Below, one piece after another: positions 40,567 through 50,220 of a DNA stretch of 51,951 bases. The notes under the pieces are model-generated. The model saw only the letters and a list, made by a program, of their open reading frames with translations. It did not search any database and was not told the origin of the DNA. Both the position numbers and the translations under genes were made by a program. Source of the stretch: Tissierella pigra (GTDB lineage: Bacteria > Bacillota > Clostridia > Tissierellales > Tissierellaceae); contig NZ_VUNQ01000025.1 in assembly GCF_009695605.1 (NCBI RefSeq), forward strand, positions 1 through 51,951, given 5' to 3'. Position 1 is the stretch's first letter. Every line of letters begins with the position of its first letter.

Positions 40567-42880
40567 ATCTGTTCAGGATAGTATTAGATTTGAGAGAATG
40601 TTTGAAGATGGTATCTGTGAAGTTGTAGAAGGATATTATACTAAGACAATTAAATTTTCAGATATAAACTATCAAATAGCAAGAAGAGATGAAAAAGAGA
40701 ATATTTTTTCTAAGTATTGTCAGTTCCTTAATTATTTTGACGCCAGTATTCCTTTCCAGATTACTATAAATAATAGGGTTATAAACAGAGATGATTTTAG
40801 AGATCAGATGCTACTTAAAAATAAGGAAGATAATTTAAAGGATTTTCGAGATGAATATAATGTAATGCTTTATGAAAAAAGTAGGGAAGGCCACAATAGT
40901 GTAATTAGGGAAAAATATATAACATTTGGTACTATGGCAAAAGATTATGAAGCCTCTAAACCTTTGCTAAGTAGACTTTCAATGGATATATTAAATAATT
41001 TTAAATCTCTTGGATGTGATACAGAAGAATTATCAGGGATCCAAAGACTTGAAATACTCCATGGGATTTTAAATAAAGATACGGATAAATTAAATTTTGA
41101 ATATGATTATCTTGTAAGATCAGATTTAAAAACTAAGGACTTTATAGCACCAGATAGTTTTGATTTTAGGAATAAATCTACCTTTGAATTTGGGGAAAAG
41201 ATAGGAAGAGTTATGTATTTAAAGGATTTACCTCCTGAATTATCAGACAAGCTACTTTCTGAACTATCAGATATTCCTGTAAATATGACTATAACCCTTC
41301 ATATTAATAGTGTGGAACAGGACAAGGCCTTTGATCTGGTTAAGCAAAAGATTTCTTTTATGGAACAGCAAAAAATAGATGAACAAAAGAAAGCTCAAAA
41401 ATCAGGTTATGATTCTGATATGATTCCCTATGAATTAAAATATTCCCTTGCAGAAGCAGAGGAACTTTTGGATGATTTACAAAATAAAAATCAAAGGATG
41501 TTTAAGGCAACTATTTTAATATTTACTTCGGCTAATTCAGATGAAGAATTAGATGAAAATGTATATCAAATTCTTTCTACTGCAAGGAAGAATAATTGTA
41601 AAATAGGTTATCTTGATTATTTACAGGAAGAAGGATTAAACTCAACTCTTCTTTTAGGCCATAATTTTGTAGAAATTCAAAGAACATTAACAACTGCAAG
41701 TACAGCTATATTCATTCCTTTTACTACCCAGGAATTATTTCAAAAAGGTGGAATGTACTATGGACTTAATGCTTTATCAAGAAATTTAATCTTCTTTGAT
41801 AGAAAGACTTTAAAAAATGCCAATGGATTCATTTTAGGAACCCCGGGAAGTGGTAAGTCTTTTACTGCGAAAAGAGAAATGGTAAATGTTTTACTTAATA
41901 CGGATGATGAAGTTATGATTATAGATCCAGAATCTGAATATTCCTATCTGGTAGAAGGTTTTGGTGGAGAAGTAATAAATGTATCTTCGGCAAGTAATGT
42001 AAATATCAATCCTTTGGATATAACAATGAATTATGCTGATGATGAAGACCCCTTATCTCTTAAGGCTGAGTTTATACTATCTCTTTGTGAATTATTAATA
42101 GGTGGGAGAAATGGAATTACTGCATCTGAAAAAACCATAATAGATAGAGCTGTAAGATTAACGTATGCACCACATTTTTCAAATCCTAAGAAATATCCAG
42201 TACCAACTTTGGTGGATTTTTACGAGGTATTAAAAAAGCAACCTGAACAGGAAGCAGAAGCCATAGCCCTATCTCTAGAATTATATGTAAAGGGAAGTCT
42301 GGGAGTTTTTGCTAAGCCGACAAATATCGACATAAATAATAGGTTAGTATGTTTTGATATAAGAGACCTTGGAAAACAGCTAAGAACCATGGGTATGTTA
42401 ATTGTTTTGGACCAGATTTGGAATAGGATAACTCAAAATAGAGCCATAGGTAAAAGAACTTGGATTTATATGGATGAGATTTATCTATTATTCCAAAATG
42501 AATATTCAGCGAATTTTTTATTTGAGCTATATAAAAGGGCAAGAAAATGGGGTGCAATACCAACAGGAATTACCCAAAATGTTGAGGATCTTCTTATTTC
42601 AGATTTAGCAAGAAGAATGCTATCTAACTCAGATTTTATAATAATGATGAATCAAGCAACTACTGATAGATTAGAATTAGCACAACTCTTAAACATATCA
42701 AATGAACAGCTAGGATATGTTACCAATGCAAATGAAGGGCAGGGACTATTATTTAGTGGGAATTCTATTATACCTTTTATAGACAAGTTCCCAACTAATA
42801 CGAACCTTTATAGGATGATGACTACGAAACCTGATGAAATAAGATTAGATAAGGATGAGAGTTATGAAAAAGCCCTATAA
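40373..42880 (+). CDS. VirB4-type conjugation ATPase
   Basis: An 835-aa VirB4/TraE-like ATPase. After a Lys/Glu-rich N terminus come SVQDSIRFERMFEDGICEV and YYTKTIKFSDINYQ, the hallmarks of the Gram-positive group. Walker A is GTPGSGKS at 489-496, Walker B near WIYMDEIYLL, then a motif similar to TGITQNVEDLL. It powers pilus/channel assembly and substrate transfer. TTG at 40373 follows AAGGAAGGTG, so its first ~65 codons overlap PrgI over 194 bp. It overlaps the M23 gene by 17 bp. Confidence 0.95.
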   Translation: MVLKKLGKGKEEKERQEKLKSLKSEKKTQKERAKKSSERLRQLENNTKLQNKELKKKLKKRKSPKSVQDSIRFERMFEDGICEVVEGYYTKTIKFSDINYQIARRDEKENIFSKYCQFLNYFDASIPFQITINNRVINRDDFRDQMLLKNKEDNLKDFRDEYNVMLYEKSREGHNSVIREKYITFGTMAKDYEASKPLLSRLSMDILNNFKSLGCDTEELSGIQRLEILHGILNKDTDKLNFEYDYLVRSDLKTKDFIAPDSFDFRNKSTFEFGEKIGRVMYLKDLPPELSDKLLSELSDIPVNMTITLHINSVEQDKAFDLVKQKISFMEQQKIDEQKKAQKSGYDSDMIPYELKYSLAEAEELLDDLQNKNQRMFKATILIFTSANSDEELDENVYQILSTARKNNCKIGYLDYLQEEGLNSTLLLGHNFVEIQRTLTTASTAIFIPFTTQELFQKGGMYYGLNALSRNLIFFDRKTLKNANGFILGTPGSGKSFTAKREMVNVLLNTDDEVMIIDPESEYSYLVEGFGGEVINVSSASNVNINPLDITMNYADDEDPLSLKAEFILSLCELLIGGRNGITASEKTIIDRAVRLTYAPHFSNPKKYPVPTLVDFYEVLKKQPEQEAEAIALSLELYVKGSLGVFAKPTNIDINNRLVCFDIRDLGKQLRTMGMLIVLDQIWNRITQNRAIGKRTWIYMDEIYLLFQNEYSANFLFELYKRARKWGAIPTGITQNVEDLLISDLARRMLSNSDFIIMMNQATTDRLELAQLLNISNEQLGYVTNANEGQGLLFSGNSIIPFIDKFPTNTNLYRMMTTKPDEIRLDKDESYEKAL

Positions 42881-45365
42881 TTCTTCTAAGGATAATATAA
42901 TTAAAAATAGTACCACTAATTATGGTGGTAATATTGATAGTGTCATAAAAGAAGATAAAAAGGGTATTGAGAAAACCTATATTAAAGAAGGATATGATTA
43001 TAGAAAAGAAGTTACTATAAAAACACCTGAAAATATTAGTAGAGAATTAAAAAGTAATAACTATAAAAGTAGAGAAATTCATAGTGGAAAATATGATGAA
43101 ATAAAATACAATAAAAACGAAGAAATTTCTTATAGAAATAATTATAAGGAAAAGAAAAGCCAAAAACCAGACTATAATAAAGAAGAAATAGATAGGGTTA
43201 AGTCTTATGGAGAATCAGATACCAAAAAATATACATTGAATGAAGAAATAAGACTAAATATTTCTGAAGATAAAAGTAATACAGAAAATATAAGATATAG
43301 AGAAAGTAGATATAGCAATAAAAATACTATTGATTCCTCTGAAAGTATTAATTTTACTGAGCAAAAAATCAAATCATTATTAAATAATGAAAAATCAAAT
43401 ATAGATAGGGTAACTTCCTATAGAAATAAAGATAGTAAAATTCCCTCTTATAAAATACATGAAGAAAATACACAACCAACTCCTGAAAATATAGCAAATT
43501 ATGGGAAAAATCACGGAAAACATGACACAGATTTTATATCTACAGGAAAGGCCGGTTCCTTTATATTAAGAAAATTAAAGTCAAAGGATATGATTTATTA
43601 TGAGAATAGACATGAAGATAACAATATATCCAAACTTATTGATAGAGATGGTACTAATCTTCTAAAGGATAGAGGAAAGAAAGAAAAAAGAAGAGGTAAT
43701 TTTGAAGGAAGGAATGAAGAAAGAACCATAAGACCTGATGGAATTATTGAAAAAAATCTTACTACAAGAACCCTAGAAAATAGATATATAAGAAGTAGAT
43801 TTGCTGAAAACATGGGTGATGGTGATGAAAACTTTTCAATTAATTTATCAAAGTCAGGAATTATATCTGGTGAAAAAACTTTAAAACTAGGTGGAAATCT
43901 AGGAAGATATACAAGTGTAAAAGCTATTAATTTATTAAAAAAAGAAAAAATAGATAATATTAATTTAAAATCTACACTAACTAGGTCAACTAAAGATGCC
44001 ATTATTAATTTTAAAGGTGGAAATAGTGATGATTTTGGTATTCAAACTGTAGTAAATACCAAGGATAAAGCTATTCAAGCAGGAAGAGTATTAATAGATA
44101 GAAAAGGCTTTATAAAAACCAGTGTGACTAATTTTGAATTACAAGGAAATCAAGATTTAGGAATAAGAGCTGCTATTCAAACTAAGGATGCTACAGTTCT
44201 AGGAACTAGAGTTGTAAAAGGTGTTTATGGTACTACAAAGGCTACTGCAAAAACAGCTAAAAGAACTTATCAAATAGGAAAAAAGGCTACACAAAAGGTA
44301 GCTTATGAATTTAATAAGTTTTTTAAAATTCTATCTAACCCAATGGTATTAAAGGGAATTATAAGCATAATGATTCCTTTGGCCTTAATATTAATAATTA
44401 TATCTACTGTGACTGCTATTTTCCCCACTTCAACAGCCATAGCCTCATATCCAATAGCAGAAGTGGAATTTATTGAAGAGCTTCAAGATAATATTAATAC
44501 CTGGAGTGAAGAAATAAATAATACTATTCAAGGATATTACAGTTATTATGATGATGTATTAATTTTAAATGATGATATGGTACTTGTTGAGCTAAAGGAT
44601 GTGTTAGCAATATTAGCTGTGGAAACTCAACAGGATATTGGATTTAAGGATATGCCCCTTGCAAAAGATATATATGAAATGTTTTATTCTTTAGATACAG
44701 AAGTTCAAATTTATGAAGAAGTTGAATCTTACTATGATTCAGAACTTGAAGAGTATGTAGATTTTGTAGTAGAAAAAAAGAGAATAATAGTAGATTTAAT
44801 AAATTTTTCTATTGAAGATGTTGTTGATACTTTAAACTATGATGAAACTAATAAGGAGTGGGCTATAACATTATCTTTGGCTGACTTAACAGAAATGTAT
44901 CCTGATTTAATAGTAACAAATGAACTTTATTATCCAAGTATGCCTAGCTTAACACAAGAAGAAATAGAAGAATATGGTGGTAAATTTATACATCCTACAA
45001 ATGGAGTGGGATATATTAGTTCAAATTTCGGTTATCGGACAGATCCTATAACAAATGAAAGAAAGTTTCATAGTGGTTTAGATATAGCAGGAAATGATAG
45101 AAGTCCTATATATGCTGTTCAAGATGGAGTAGTTATTTTTGCAGGTGTAAATGGTGGCTATGGAAATTGTATCATTATAGATCATGGTGGTGGAATGATT
45201 ACTCTATACGCACATTGTAGCTCCCTTGAAGTTTCAAAGGGGCAACCTATATTAGGCGGAGATTATATAGGAAGGGTGGGTAATACTGGAAGATCAACAG
45301 GTCCTCATTTGCACTTAGAAGTGAGAATAAACGGAAAGTTAATAAATCCAATAAACTTTTTATAG
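42864..45365 (+). CDS. Transfer-associated M23 peptidase (cell-wall hydrolase of the T4SS)
   Basis: An 833-aa protein. Residues 1-~490 are a very polar cytoplasmic region rich in N, K, E and S. One membrane helix follows (~497-518, IISIMIPLALILIIISTVTA), then ~200 acidic residues and a C-terminal LytM/M23 domain: FGYRTDPITN, HSGLD (H736, D740), YAHCSSLEVSKGQ and HLHLEV (H815, H817). It opens the wall at the channel. The usual SLT/CHAP hydrolase is thus replaced by a zinc endopeptidase. ATG 42864 follows AAGGA by 8 bases. Confidence 0.92.
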   Translation: MKKPYNSSKDNIIKNSTTNYGGNIDSVIKEDKKGIEKTYIKEGYDYRKEVTIKTPENISRELKSNNYKSREIHSGKYDEIKYNKNEEISYRNNYKEKKSQKPDYNKEEIDRVKSYGESDTKKYTLNEEIRLNISEDKSNTENIRYRESRYSNKNTIDSSESINFTEQKIKSLLNNEKSNIDRVTSYRNKDSKIPSYKIHEENTQPTPENIANYGKNHGKHDTDFISTGKAGSFILRKLKSKDMIYYENRHEDNNISKLIDRDGTNLLKDRGKKEKRRGNFEGRNEERTIRPDGIIEKNLTTRTLENRYIRSRFAENMGDGDENFSINLSKSGIISGEKTLKLGGNLGRYTSVKAINLLKKEKIDNINLKSTLTRSTKDAIINFKGGNSDDFGIQTVVNTKDKAIQAGRVLIDRKGFIKTSVTNFELQGNQDLGIRAAIQTKDATVLGTRVVKGVYGTTKATAKTAKRTYQIGKKATQKVAYEFNKFFKILSNPMVLKGIISIMIPLALILIIISTVTAIFPTSTAIASYPIAEVEFIEELQDNINTWSEEINNTIQGYYSYYDDVLILNDDMVLVELKDVLAILAVETQQDIGFKDMPLAKDIYEMFYSLDTEVQIYEEVESYYDSELEEYVDFVVEKKRIIVDLINFSIEDVVDTLNYDETNKEWAITLSLADLTEMYPDLIVTNELYYPSMPSLTQEEIEEYGGKFIHPTNGVGYISSNFGYRTDPITNERKFHSGLDIAGNDRSPIYAVQDGVVIFAGVNGGYGNCIIIDHGGGMITLYAHCSSLEVSKGQPILGGDYIGRVGNTGRSTGPHLHLEVRINGKLINPINFL

Positions 45366-45375
45366 GAGGATAAAG

Positions 45376-45570
45376 ATGGAGAAGAAGATATTAGCAAAAC
45401 AAGAACAGATAGAAAAATTAAGGACTCGAATTAAAAAAGATGAAGAGAAGATAAAAAAATTAGAGGAAGAAATTGAAGAAATCAAAGTTTTAGAAATTAA
45501 AGGTGTAATAAAGGAAATAGATATGCCTATATCAGAGGTATTGGCTTTATTAAGAGAAATGAAAAGTTAA
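45376..45570 (+). CDS. DUF4315 family protein
   Basis: A 64-aa protein, almost all coiled coil (EKKILAKQEQIEKLRTRIKK, then EEKIKKLEEEIEEIK), followed by ISEVLALLREMK. Size, motif and position right after the cell-wall hydrolase match the DUF4315 family of Clostridial conjugative elements. Function unknown. It starts 10 bp after the M23 gene, with GGAGG as its ribosome site. Confidence 0.88.
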   Translation: MEKKILAKQEQIEKLRTRIKKDEEKIKKLEEEIEEIKVLEIKGVIKEIDMPISEVLALLREMKS

Positions 45571-45585
45571 ATTGGGGGGAAAACC

Positions 45586-45930
45586 ATGAAAAAGCTATTA
45601 ATTTTTTTACTCATAATACTTCAGCTATTTACTGTAATGGCTTGTAGTAAAAAAGAAGATAATATACTTGTAGGAACTTGGATTGATAAAGATAGAGATA
45701 CTCTTACCTTAAAAGAAAATGGAGAATATGAGTCTACTCACTATTATGATAAGGAAGGTACATGGAAAGTTGAAGAAGATGTTTTAATATTTAAAACCTT
45801 ATTTGATAAAGAGAAGGAAATAAAATATAAAATAGAAGAAAAAGAAAAAAAGATATATTTAATATTTATTGAGAAGGACTTAATCTTTGGTGGGGATAAG
45901 GAAACAAAATTTGTAAAGGAAATAAAGTGA
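45586..45930 (+). CDS. Small lipoprotein
   Basis: A 114-aa lipoprotein. The signal peptide KKLLIFLLIILQLFTVMAC ends in the lipobox V-M-A-C (C20). The mature part (LVGTWIDKDRDTLTLKENGE, YESTHYYDKEGTWKVEED) is a beta-rich lipocalin-like fold of the DUF4923/lipocalin-4 kind often seen in Gram-positive lipoproteins. It lies inside the transfer operon, so it may act at the surface as an exclusion, adhesion or stress protein. That role is inferred from position alone. Confidence 0.8.
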   Translation: MKKLLIFLLIILQLFTVMACSKKEDNILVGTWIDKDRDTLTLKENGEYESTHYYDKEGTWKVEEDVLIFKTLFDKEKEIKYKIEEKEKKIYLIFIEKDLIFGGDKETKFVKEIK

Positions 45931-45949
45931 AATTAAAGGTGGTGCTATT

Positions 45950-46510
45950 TTGAAATTTGGATATGTAAGGGAAAGTATGGATGAAAATGACATGGATTTT
46001 CAAATAGATGCACTTGAAAGCTATGGTGTTGATGAAATCTATATAGAATACTCATATAATAAGAATCCTAAAAATACAAAATTAGATGAACTAATTGAAA
46101 AACTAAGAACAGGGGATACATTAGTAGTTTATGAGTTAGACAGGCTTGGAAAAACAATAAAGGGACTACAAGAACTGGCAGAATATTTTTCTCTTAAAAA
46201 AATAAATCTGATAGTTATAAAAGATAATATAGACACTACCACAAATATAGGCAGATATTTTCTTTATCTTATGTGTATTTTAGGTGATATGGAAAGAAGT
46301 GTATTACAGGAAATAACTAAGATAGGAATAGAAACTGCTAAATCAGAAGGTAGAGCAGGGGGAAGGCCTGGAAAGCCTGATAATGAAGTTAAAGAAGTCT
46401 TAAAACTATATAAAAAAGGAAGATATTCTATTGGGGAAATAAGTGAAAAAACTGGATGGGCTACTTCAACTATTTATAAATACATAAGAGAAGATAAGAA
46501 GAAGCCATGA
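45950..46510 (+). CDS. Divergent serine recombinase (resolvase-like)
   Basis: A 186-aa small serine recombinase. FGYVRESMDENDMDFQIDAL aligns with the catalytic region: R7 and S9 are kept although the usual V before the serine is E. VYELDRLGKTIKGL keeps D and R, but the third active-site arginine is replaced by lysine (LGK for LGR). The E helix LGDMERSVLQEITKIGIE and the C-terminal HTH (SIGEISEKTGWATSTIYKYI) are intact. TTG at 45950 follows AAAGGTGG. It may be active or may serve as a DNA-binding regulator of the operon. Confidence 0.85.
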   Translation: MKFGYVRESMDENDMDFQIDALESYGVDEIYIEYSYNKNPKNTKLDELIEKLRTGDTLVVYELDRLGKTIKGLQELAEYFSLKKINLIVIKDNIDTTTNIGRYFLYLMCILGDMERSVLQEITKIGIETAKSEGRAGGRPGKPDNEVKEVLKLYKKGRYSIGEISEKTGWATSTIYKYIREDKKKP

Positions 46511-46535
46511 TTTCTAATTAATAGAGGTGATTAGG

Positions 46536-47588
46536 ATGAAAGAAGATAAGGTTCAAGAACTCACTAAACAATTAGAAGAAGGAATTAAAGACTTATATAA
46601 TAGTGATAAATATAAAGACTATTTAAATGTTATGAGTAAATTTCATAATTATAGTTCTAATAATATAGGGCTGATTTTGTTACAAAAACCAGATGCTACA
46701 AAGGTGGCTGGATTTAATTCTTGGAAAAATAACTTTAAGAGATTTGTAAGTAAGGGGGAAAAAGGAATTGCTATTTTAGCTCCTGCTCCTTATAAAAAAA
46801 TAGTAGAAGTTGATAAAATAGATTCTATAACTAAAAAACCTATATTAAATAATGATGGTACAAAGGAAAAAGAACAAAAGGAAATAACTCAAAATTATTT
46901 CAGAGTAGTTTATGTATTTGATATATCTCAAACCAATGGAGAGCCTTTACCAGAATTAGCAACAAAACTTACTGAGGAAGTTAAAGGTTTTGATGATTTA
47001 TTTTTAGTTCTCAAAAATGTATCTGAATTTCCTATTGAATATGAGGATATAAAATCTAGTGCCAATGGATATTGTGATCCAGTCAATAAAAGAATAGCTA
47101 TTAAAGAAGGTTTAGGGGAAGCACAAATAATTAAAACTACAATACATGAAATAGCCCATTCAATTCTTCATTCTGATATTAAAAACAAAGAAAAGGATAG
47201 TTCTACTAGGGAAGTAGAAGCTGAAAGTATAGCCTATGTTGTATCTAATGTTTTAGGAATAGATACATCAAGCTATAGCTTTGGATATGTTGGAGGTTGG
47301 AGCAAGGATAAAGAATTAACTCAGCTTAAATCATCCTTAGATACTATACAAAAGACAGCCCATGATTTAATATCAAATGTAGAGAAGGAATTATTACTAC
47401 TACAAAGAAATAGGGAAAACAACTTAAAGATAAGTCTTTATGATGGAGAAGTTGATTTAGATAGAATTAAGGAAGAAAATATAGAAAAACTTCCATTAAG
47501 TAAAAAAATTAAAGAGGCCAAAGAAAAGGCTGATAAGGTGAATAAAGATATTAAGCCTGAAATAAATGTAGAGATTGAGAGAAATTAA
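46536..47588 (+). CDS. ArdC-like antirestriction protein with a shared C-terminal tail
   Basis: A 350-aa protein with an ArdC/DUF1738-type N-terminal single-strand DNA-binding domain (KYKDYLNVMSKFHNYSSNNI, then GLILLQKPDATKVAGFNSWK, FVSKGEKGIAILAP) and a zincin-like domain with TTIHEIAHSILH. ArdC blocks host restriction of entering DNA and its domain is related to the protein-transport region of the RP4 TraC primase. The last ~28 residues (KIKEAKEKADKVNKDIKPE, ending EIERN) match tails of RadC-, LPD- and PcfB-like proteins. ATG 46536 follows GAGGTG by 7 bases. Confidence 0.88.
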   Translation: MKEDKVQELTKQLEEGIKDLYNSDKYKDYLNVMSKFHNYSSNNIGLILLQKPDATKVAGFNSWKNNFKRFVSKGEKGIAILAPAPYKKIVEVDKIDSITKKPILNNDGTKEKEQKEITQNYFRVVYVFDISQTNGEPLPELATKLTEEVKGFDDLFLVLKNVSEFPIEYEDIKSSANGYCDPVNKRIAIKEGLGEAQIIKTTIHEIAHSILHSDIKNKEKDSSTREVEAESIAYVVSNVLGIDTSSYSFGYVGGWSKDKELTQLKSSLDTIQKTAHDLISNVEKELLLLQRNRENNLKISLYDGEVDLDRIKEENIEKLPLSKKIKEAKEKADKVNKDIKPEINVEIERN

Positions 47589-47690
47589 GTAATTATATAA
47601 TTAAAAAGGCAACGAATCAAGAATTTAACCTAATAGCTATACAAATAGATATAAAATATAAACCTAGGTTTATAAAAGGGGAGAAACAAG

Positions 47691-48026
47691 ATGAATGATT
47701 TATATTGGTTATTTGATATTATAATACCATTAATGATGATAATTTTAGGATATTTGTTTTATAGACATCCACCAAAGACTATTAATTATATATTAGGATA
47801 TAGAACTAGAAGATCAATGTCATCACAAGAAAAATGGAATTTTGCAAATAAAAGAATGGGTCAACTTTGGTTTAAATGGGGCTGGGTATTATTAATCTTA
47901 GTATTATTAACTAGGCTATTATTGCCTATAGAGAGTGAAACTTTTGTTCAGATTAATATGTATATAGGGTTAATATTTATGCTGGCACCAATTATAATAG
48001 TCGAAAAGGAATTAAAGAAAATGTAG
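47691..48026 (+). CDS. SdpI-like membrane protein (possible immunity protein)
   Basis: A 111-aa protein with three membrane helices. Between the first two is ILGYRTRRSMSSQEKWNFAN, the family signature of the SdpI C-terminal domain. In Bacillus subtilis SdpI protects cells from the SdpC cannibalism toxin. No SdpC-like gene is evident on this plasmid, so this may guard against toxins of other cells or serve as a general envelope factor. The ribosome site AAAGGGG precedes the ATG. The DNA before it (47589-47690) is AT-rich. Confidence 0.85.
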   Translation: MNDLYWLFDIIIPLMMIILGYLFYRHPPKTINYILGYRTRRSMSSQEKWNFANKRMGQLWFKWGWVLLILVLLTRLLLPIESETFVQINMYIGLIFMLAPIIIVEKELKKM

Positions 48027-48120
48027 TTAATCGAACAATAAGAATTAAATAATTTTAAAACTAAATAATTAAGATTACTTATAATTAATAAATTATAATT
48101 TTACAAAGGTGGTGAACTAT

Positions 48121-49542
48121 TTGAAGGCCCTAATAAATGTAGATTTATTGGAAGCATTAAGGTCTATTGTTAAACTAAAGGTAGACCATTATCAATCAGA
48201 TATTACTTATGATATTTTAGATTTGGCTAGTTCCAAAGAAAATGATTATTTTTGTTTTATGGCCAGAGAAGCGGGTACCTGGTTATTTGAACAGAAACAA
48301 GTCTATATTAAAGATACCCAGGCTAATATTACATGGAAGTCCTATGAAAATAGTGATGTATCCACCTATGCAGTAGAAATAACTCATAAAGAAGAAGGAA
48401 AGATATTAGGAAATATTTATGAAATAGATTATCAAAAAACCCTGGAAGATATTAAGGTTAACGAAAAGGAAATAGAAAAAATAGAAGTAACTTTTGTTAA
48501 TGATAATAAGATTATTTTTGATGTAGAAAGTTTTAAAAATAATAAAAATGATATTATTAGAGATTATGGAGAAATAAAGGACACAAAGGATCTTATAAAG
48601 GATTATTTTGATTTTACAATTCACCAAAATAAATTAAATGCTGAAAGATTAAAAGTAAAAAGCATAATAAAACTTGATGATTATCTATATGGATTAAATA
48701 AAGAAAGGTTAAATGATATTGGTTATAAGAAAAATGATATTTTTTATATAAGTAAAGATGATGCAGATAAGATGCTTAATCAGACTAATATTAATGTCTA
48801 TATGATAAAGGGAAATGAAAAAGTAAAAATAGATACTTTAGCAAATACTTATGAAAAAATTACTTATGGTATCTGGATTGAGGATAAGAAAAGATTTGAT
48901 AATTTTGATAGAAATGAATTAAATAAAATAATCAGAGAAAAAATAAATGGAAATAGGAAAAAAGAAAAATTAATAGATTTTGGATATAGGGGAAATGATC
49001 TTTATTTATTAGATAGCCATCAGGAAATAAAAAATGCATTTATTCAAGATATAAGGATATATGGAGTAGATAAGGATTTAAATAAAATAGTATTAAAAAA
49101 TATGAAGGAAGTTTCAGATCAACTAAAGCAGAAAAATATTATCGCAGTAGATATTAATGATAAAGAAAAAATAGGGGAATTATTATATAAAAATAATCAA
49201 TCCAATTATATTGATATATTGGATGATAAGGAAATAAGGACAATAATAAATATGCAGATTAAAGAGGCTACTTATTTTGATAAAATTGAAGAAAGTGACG
49301 GAGAGTATCTAGCTAAAAATATTGAAGCTATTGCTGAAAAGCTTATTAAAGAATATGATAAGGATATAAAGATAGCAGAAAAAATAGAAGATATTATTAA
49401 AGAAACATTAAAAGAAAAGGTAATGGAAGGAAGGAATACAGAGAAATCTCTAAGAGGAAAAATTGAAGCTGCTAAGAGTAAGGCTGATAAAAGTAATCAA
49501 GGTAAGGATTTAAGAACAAGTAAGGATATGGAAAGAAATTAA
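48121..49542 (+). CDS. Large LPD/YodL-like plasmid protein with a shared C-terminal tail
   Basis: A 473-aa cytoplasmic protein of the kind found next to ArdC genes on Clostridial mobile elements. The N-terminal ~110 residues include FMAREAGTWLFEQKQVYIKD, then YAVEITHKEEGKILGNIYEI. Two related internal units follow (LNDIGYKKNDIFYISKDDAD near 200, LIDFGYRGNDLYLLDSHQEI near 285), like LPD/YodL repeats. The tail KIEAAKSKADKSNQG, ending DMERN, resembles those of the ArdC- and RadC-like proteins. TTG 48121 lies 8 bases after AAAGGTGG. Function unknown; antirestriction or a transferred protein is plausible. Confidence 0.7.
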   Translation: MKALINVDLLEALRSIVKLKVDHYQSDITYDILDLASSKENDYFCFMAREAGTWLFEQKQVYIKDTQANITWKSYENSDVSTYAVEITHKEEGKILGNIYEIDYQKTLEDIKVNEKEIEKIEVTFVNDNKIIFDVESFKNNKNDIIRDYGEIKDTKDLIKDYFDFTIHQNKLNAERLKVKSIIKLDDYLYGLNKERLNDIGYKKNDIFYISKDDADKMLNQTNINVYMIKGNEKVKIDTLANTYEKITYGIWIEDKKRFDNFDRNELNKIIREKINGNRKKEKLIDFGYRGNDLYLLDSHQEIKNAFIQDIRIYGVDKDLNKIVLKNMKEVSDQLKQKNIIAVDINDKEKIGELLYKNNQSNYIDILDDKEIRTIINMQIKEATYFDKIEESDGEYLAKNIEAIAEKLIKEYDKDIKIAEKIEDIIKETLKEKVMEGRNTEKSLRGKIEAAKSKADKSNQGKDLRTSKDMERN

Positions 49543-49647
49543 TAAATATTATAATTGAATAATATTATAATTATAGTTTGTTATTTAATGTACATCAGTA
49601 TATTAATGCGAAATAGCAAATCACTTCAAATTTTATGGAGGGAATAC

Positions 49648-50220
49648 ATGAAACAGGCAACTTTAATTTTAATTATTATGTTAATCCTATTTTCTATTTC
49701 AGGGTGTAAATCAATTTTTCATGTTGAATTAGAAGACCATATTAATCCAAATGACAATGAAGTAACAAATAACGGCCTAAATATTGAGAATGTACCTACT
49801 GAACAATTTCCTATTGAATTGGACTTAGTTAGTGGAGAATACCGTGCAATTTGGAAGGAAGGTTATAAATATGACACTCCAATATTGCTAAATAACTTAA
49901 ATGATTTAGAAGAGTTCCTTAGTAATCATCCTGCACAATCAGCAGATCAAGATATATTACAACAGAATTACGATGATGATTTTTTTAAGGAAAGTGTTGT
50001 ATATGGTTATGTTAAAAGCGAAGGGAGTGGCTCAGTTAAGCTTATTGTGAATAGAGCCGAACTTAAAGAAGATATATTAAAACTCTTCATGGAACGCACA
50101 GTTCCTGAAGAGGGTACTGACGATATGGCAACTCGAATATGTCTATTTGGAATTAATAGGGGTGATATTAAAAACGTAAATGCGGTAGAAGGGATAATAT
50201 TAGATGTGTCATCTAAATAG
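49648..50220 (+). CDS. Lipoprotein of unknown function
   Basis: A 190-aa lipoprotein. The signal peptide KQATLILIIMLILFSISGC ends in the lipobox I-S-G-C. The start ATG at 49648 follows GGAGGG by 6 bases; an open frame extends upstream to 49555, but has no ribosome site. The mature part contains EFPIELDLVSGEYRAIWKEG and GSGSVKLIVNRAELKED, with no named family. It stands as a separate surface gene after the transfer operon. Confidence 0.75.
   Translation: MKQATLILIIMLILFSISGCKSIFHVELEDHINPNDNEVTNNGLNIENVPTEQFPIELDLVSGEYRAIWKEGYKYDTPILLNNLNDLEEFLSNHPAQSADQDILQQNYDDDFFKESVVYGYVKSEGSGSVKLIVNRAELKEDILKLFMERTVPEEGTDDMATRICLFGINRGDIKNVNAVEGIILDVSSK

Noticed and set aside
43598-44002. 134-codon minus-strand frame inside the M23 gene
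   Set aside because: Hydrophobic F/S/L-rich translation typical of an antisense shadow of Lys/Glu-rich coding DNA; no ribosome site.
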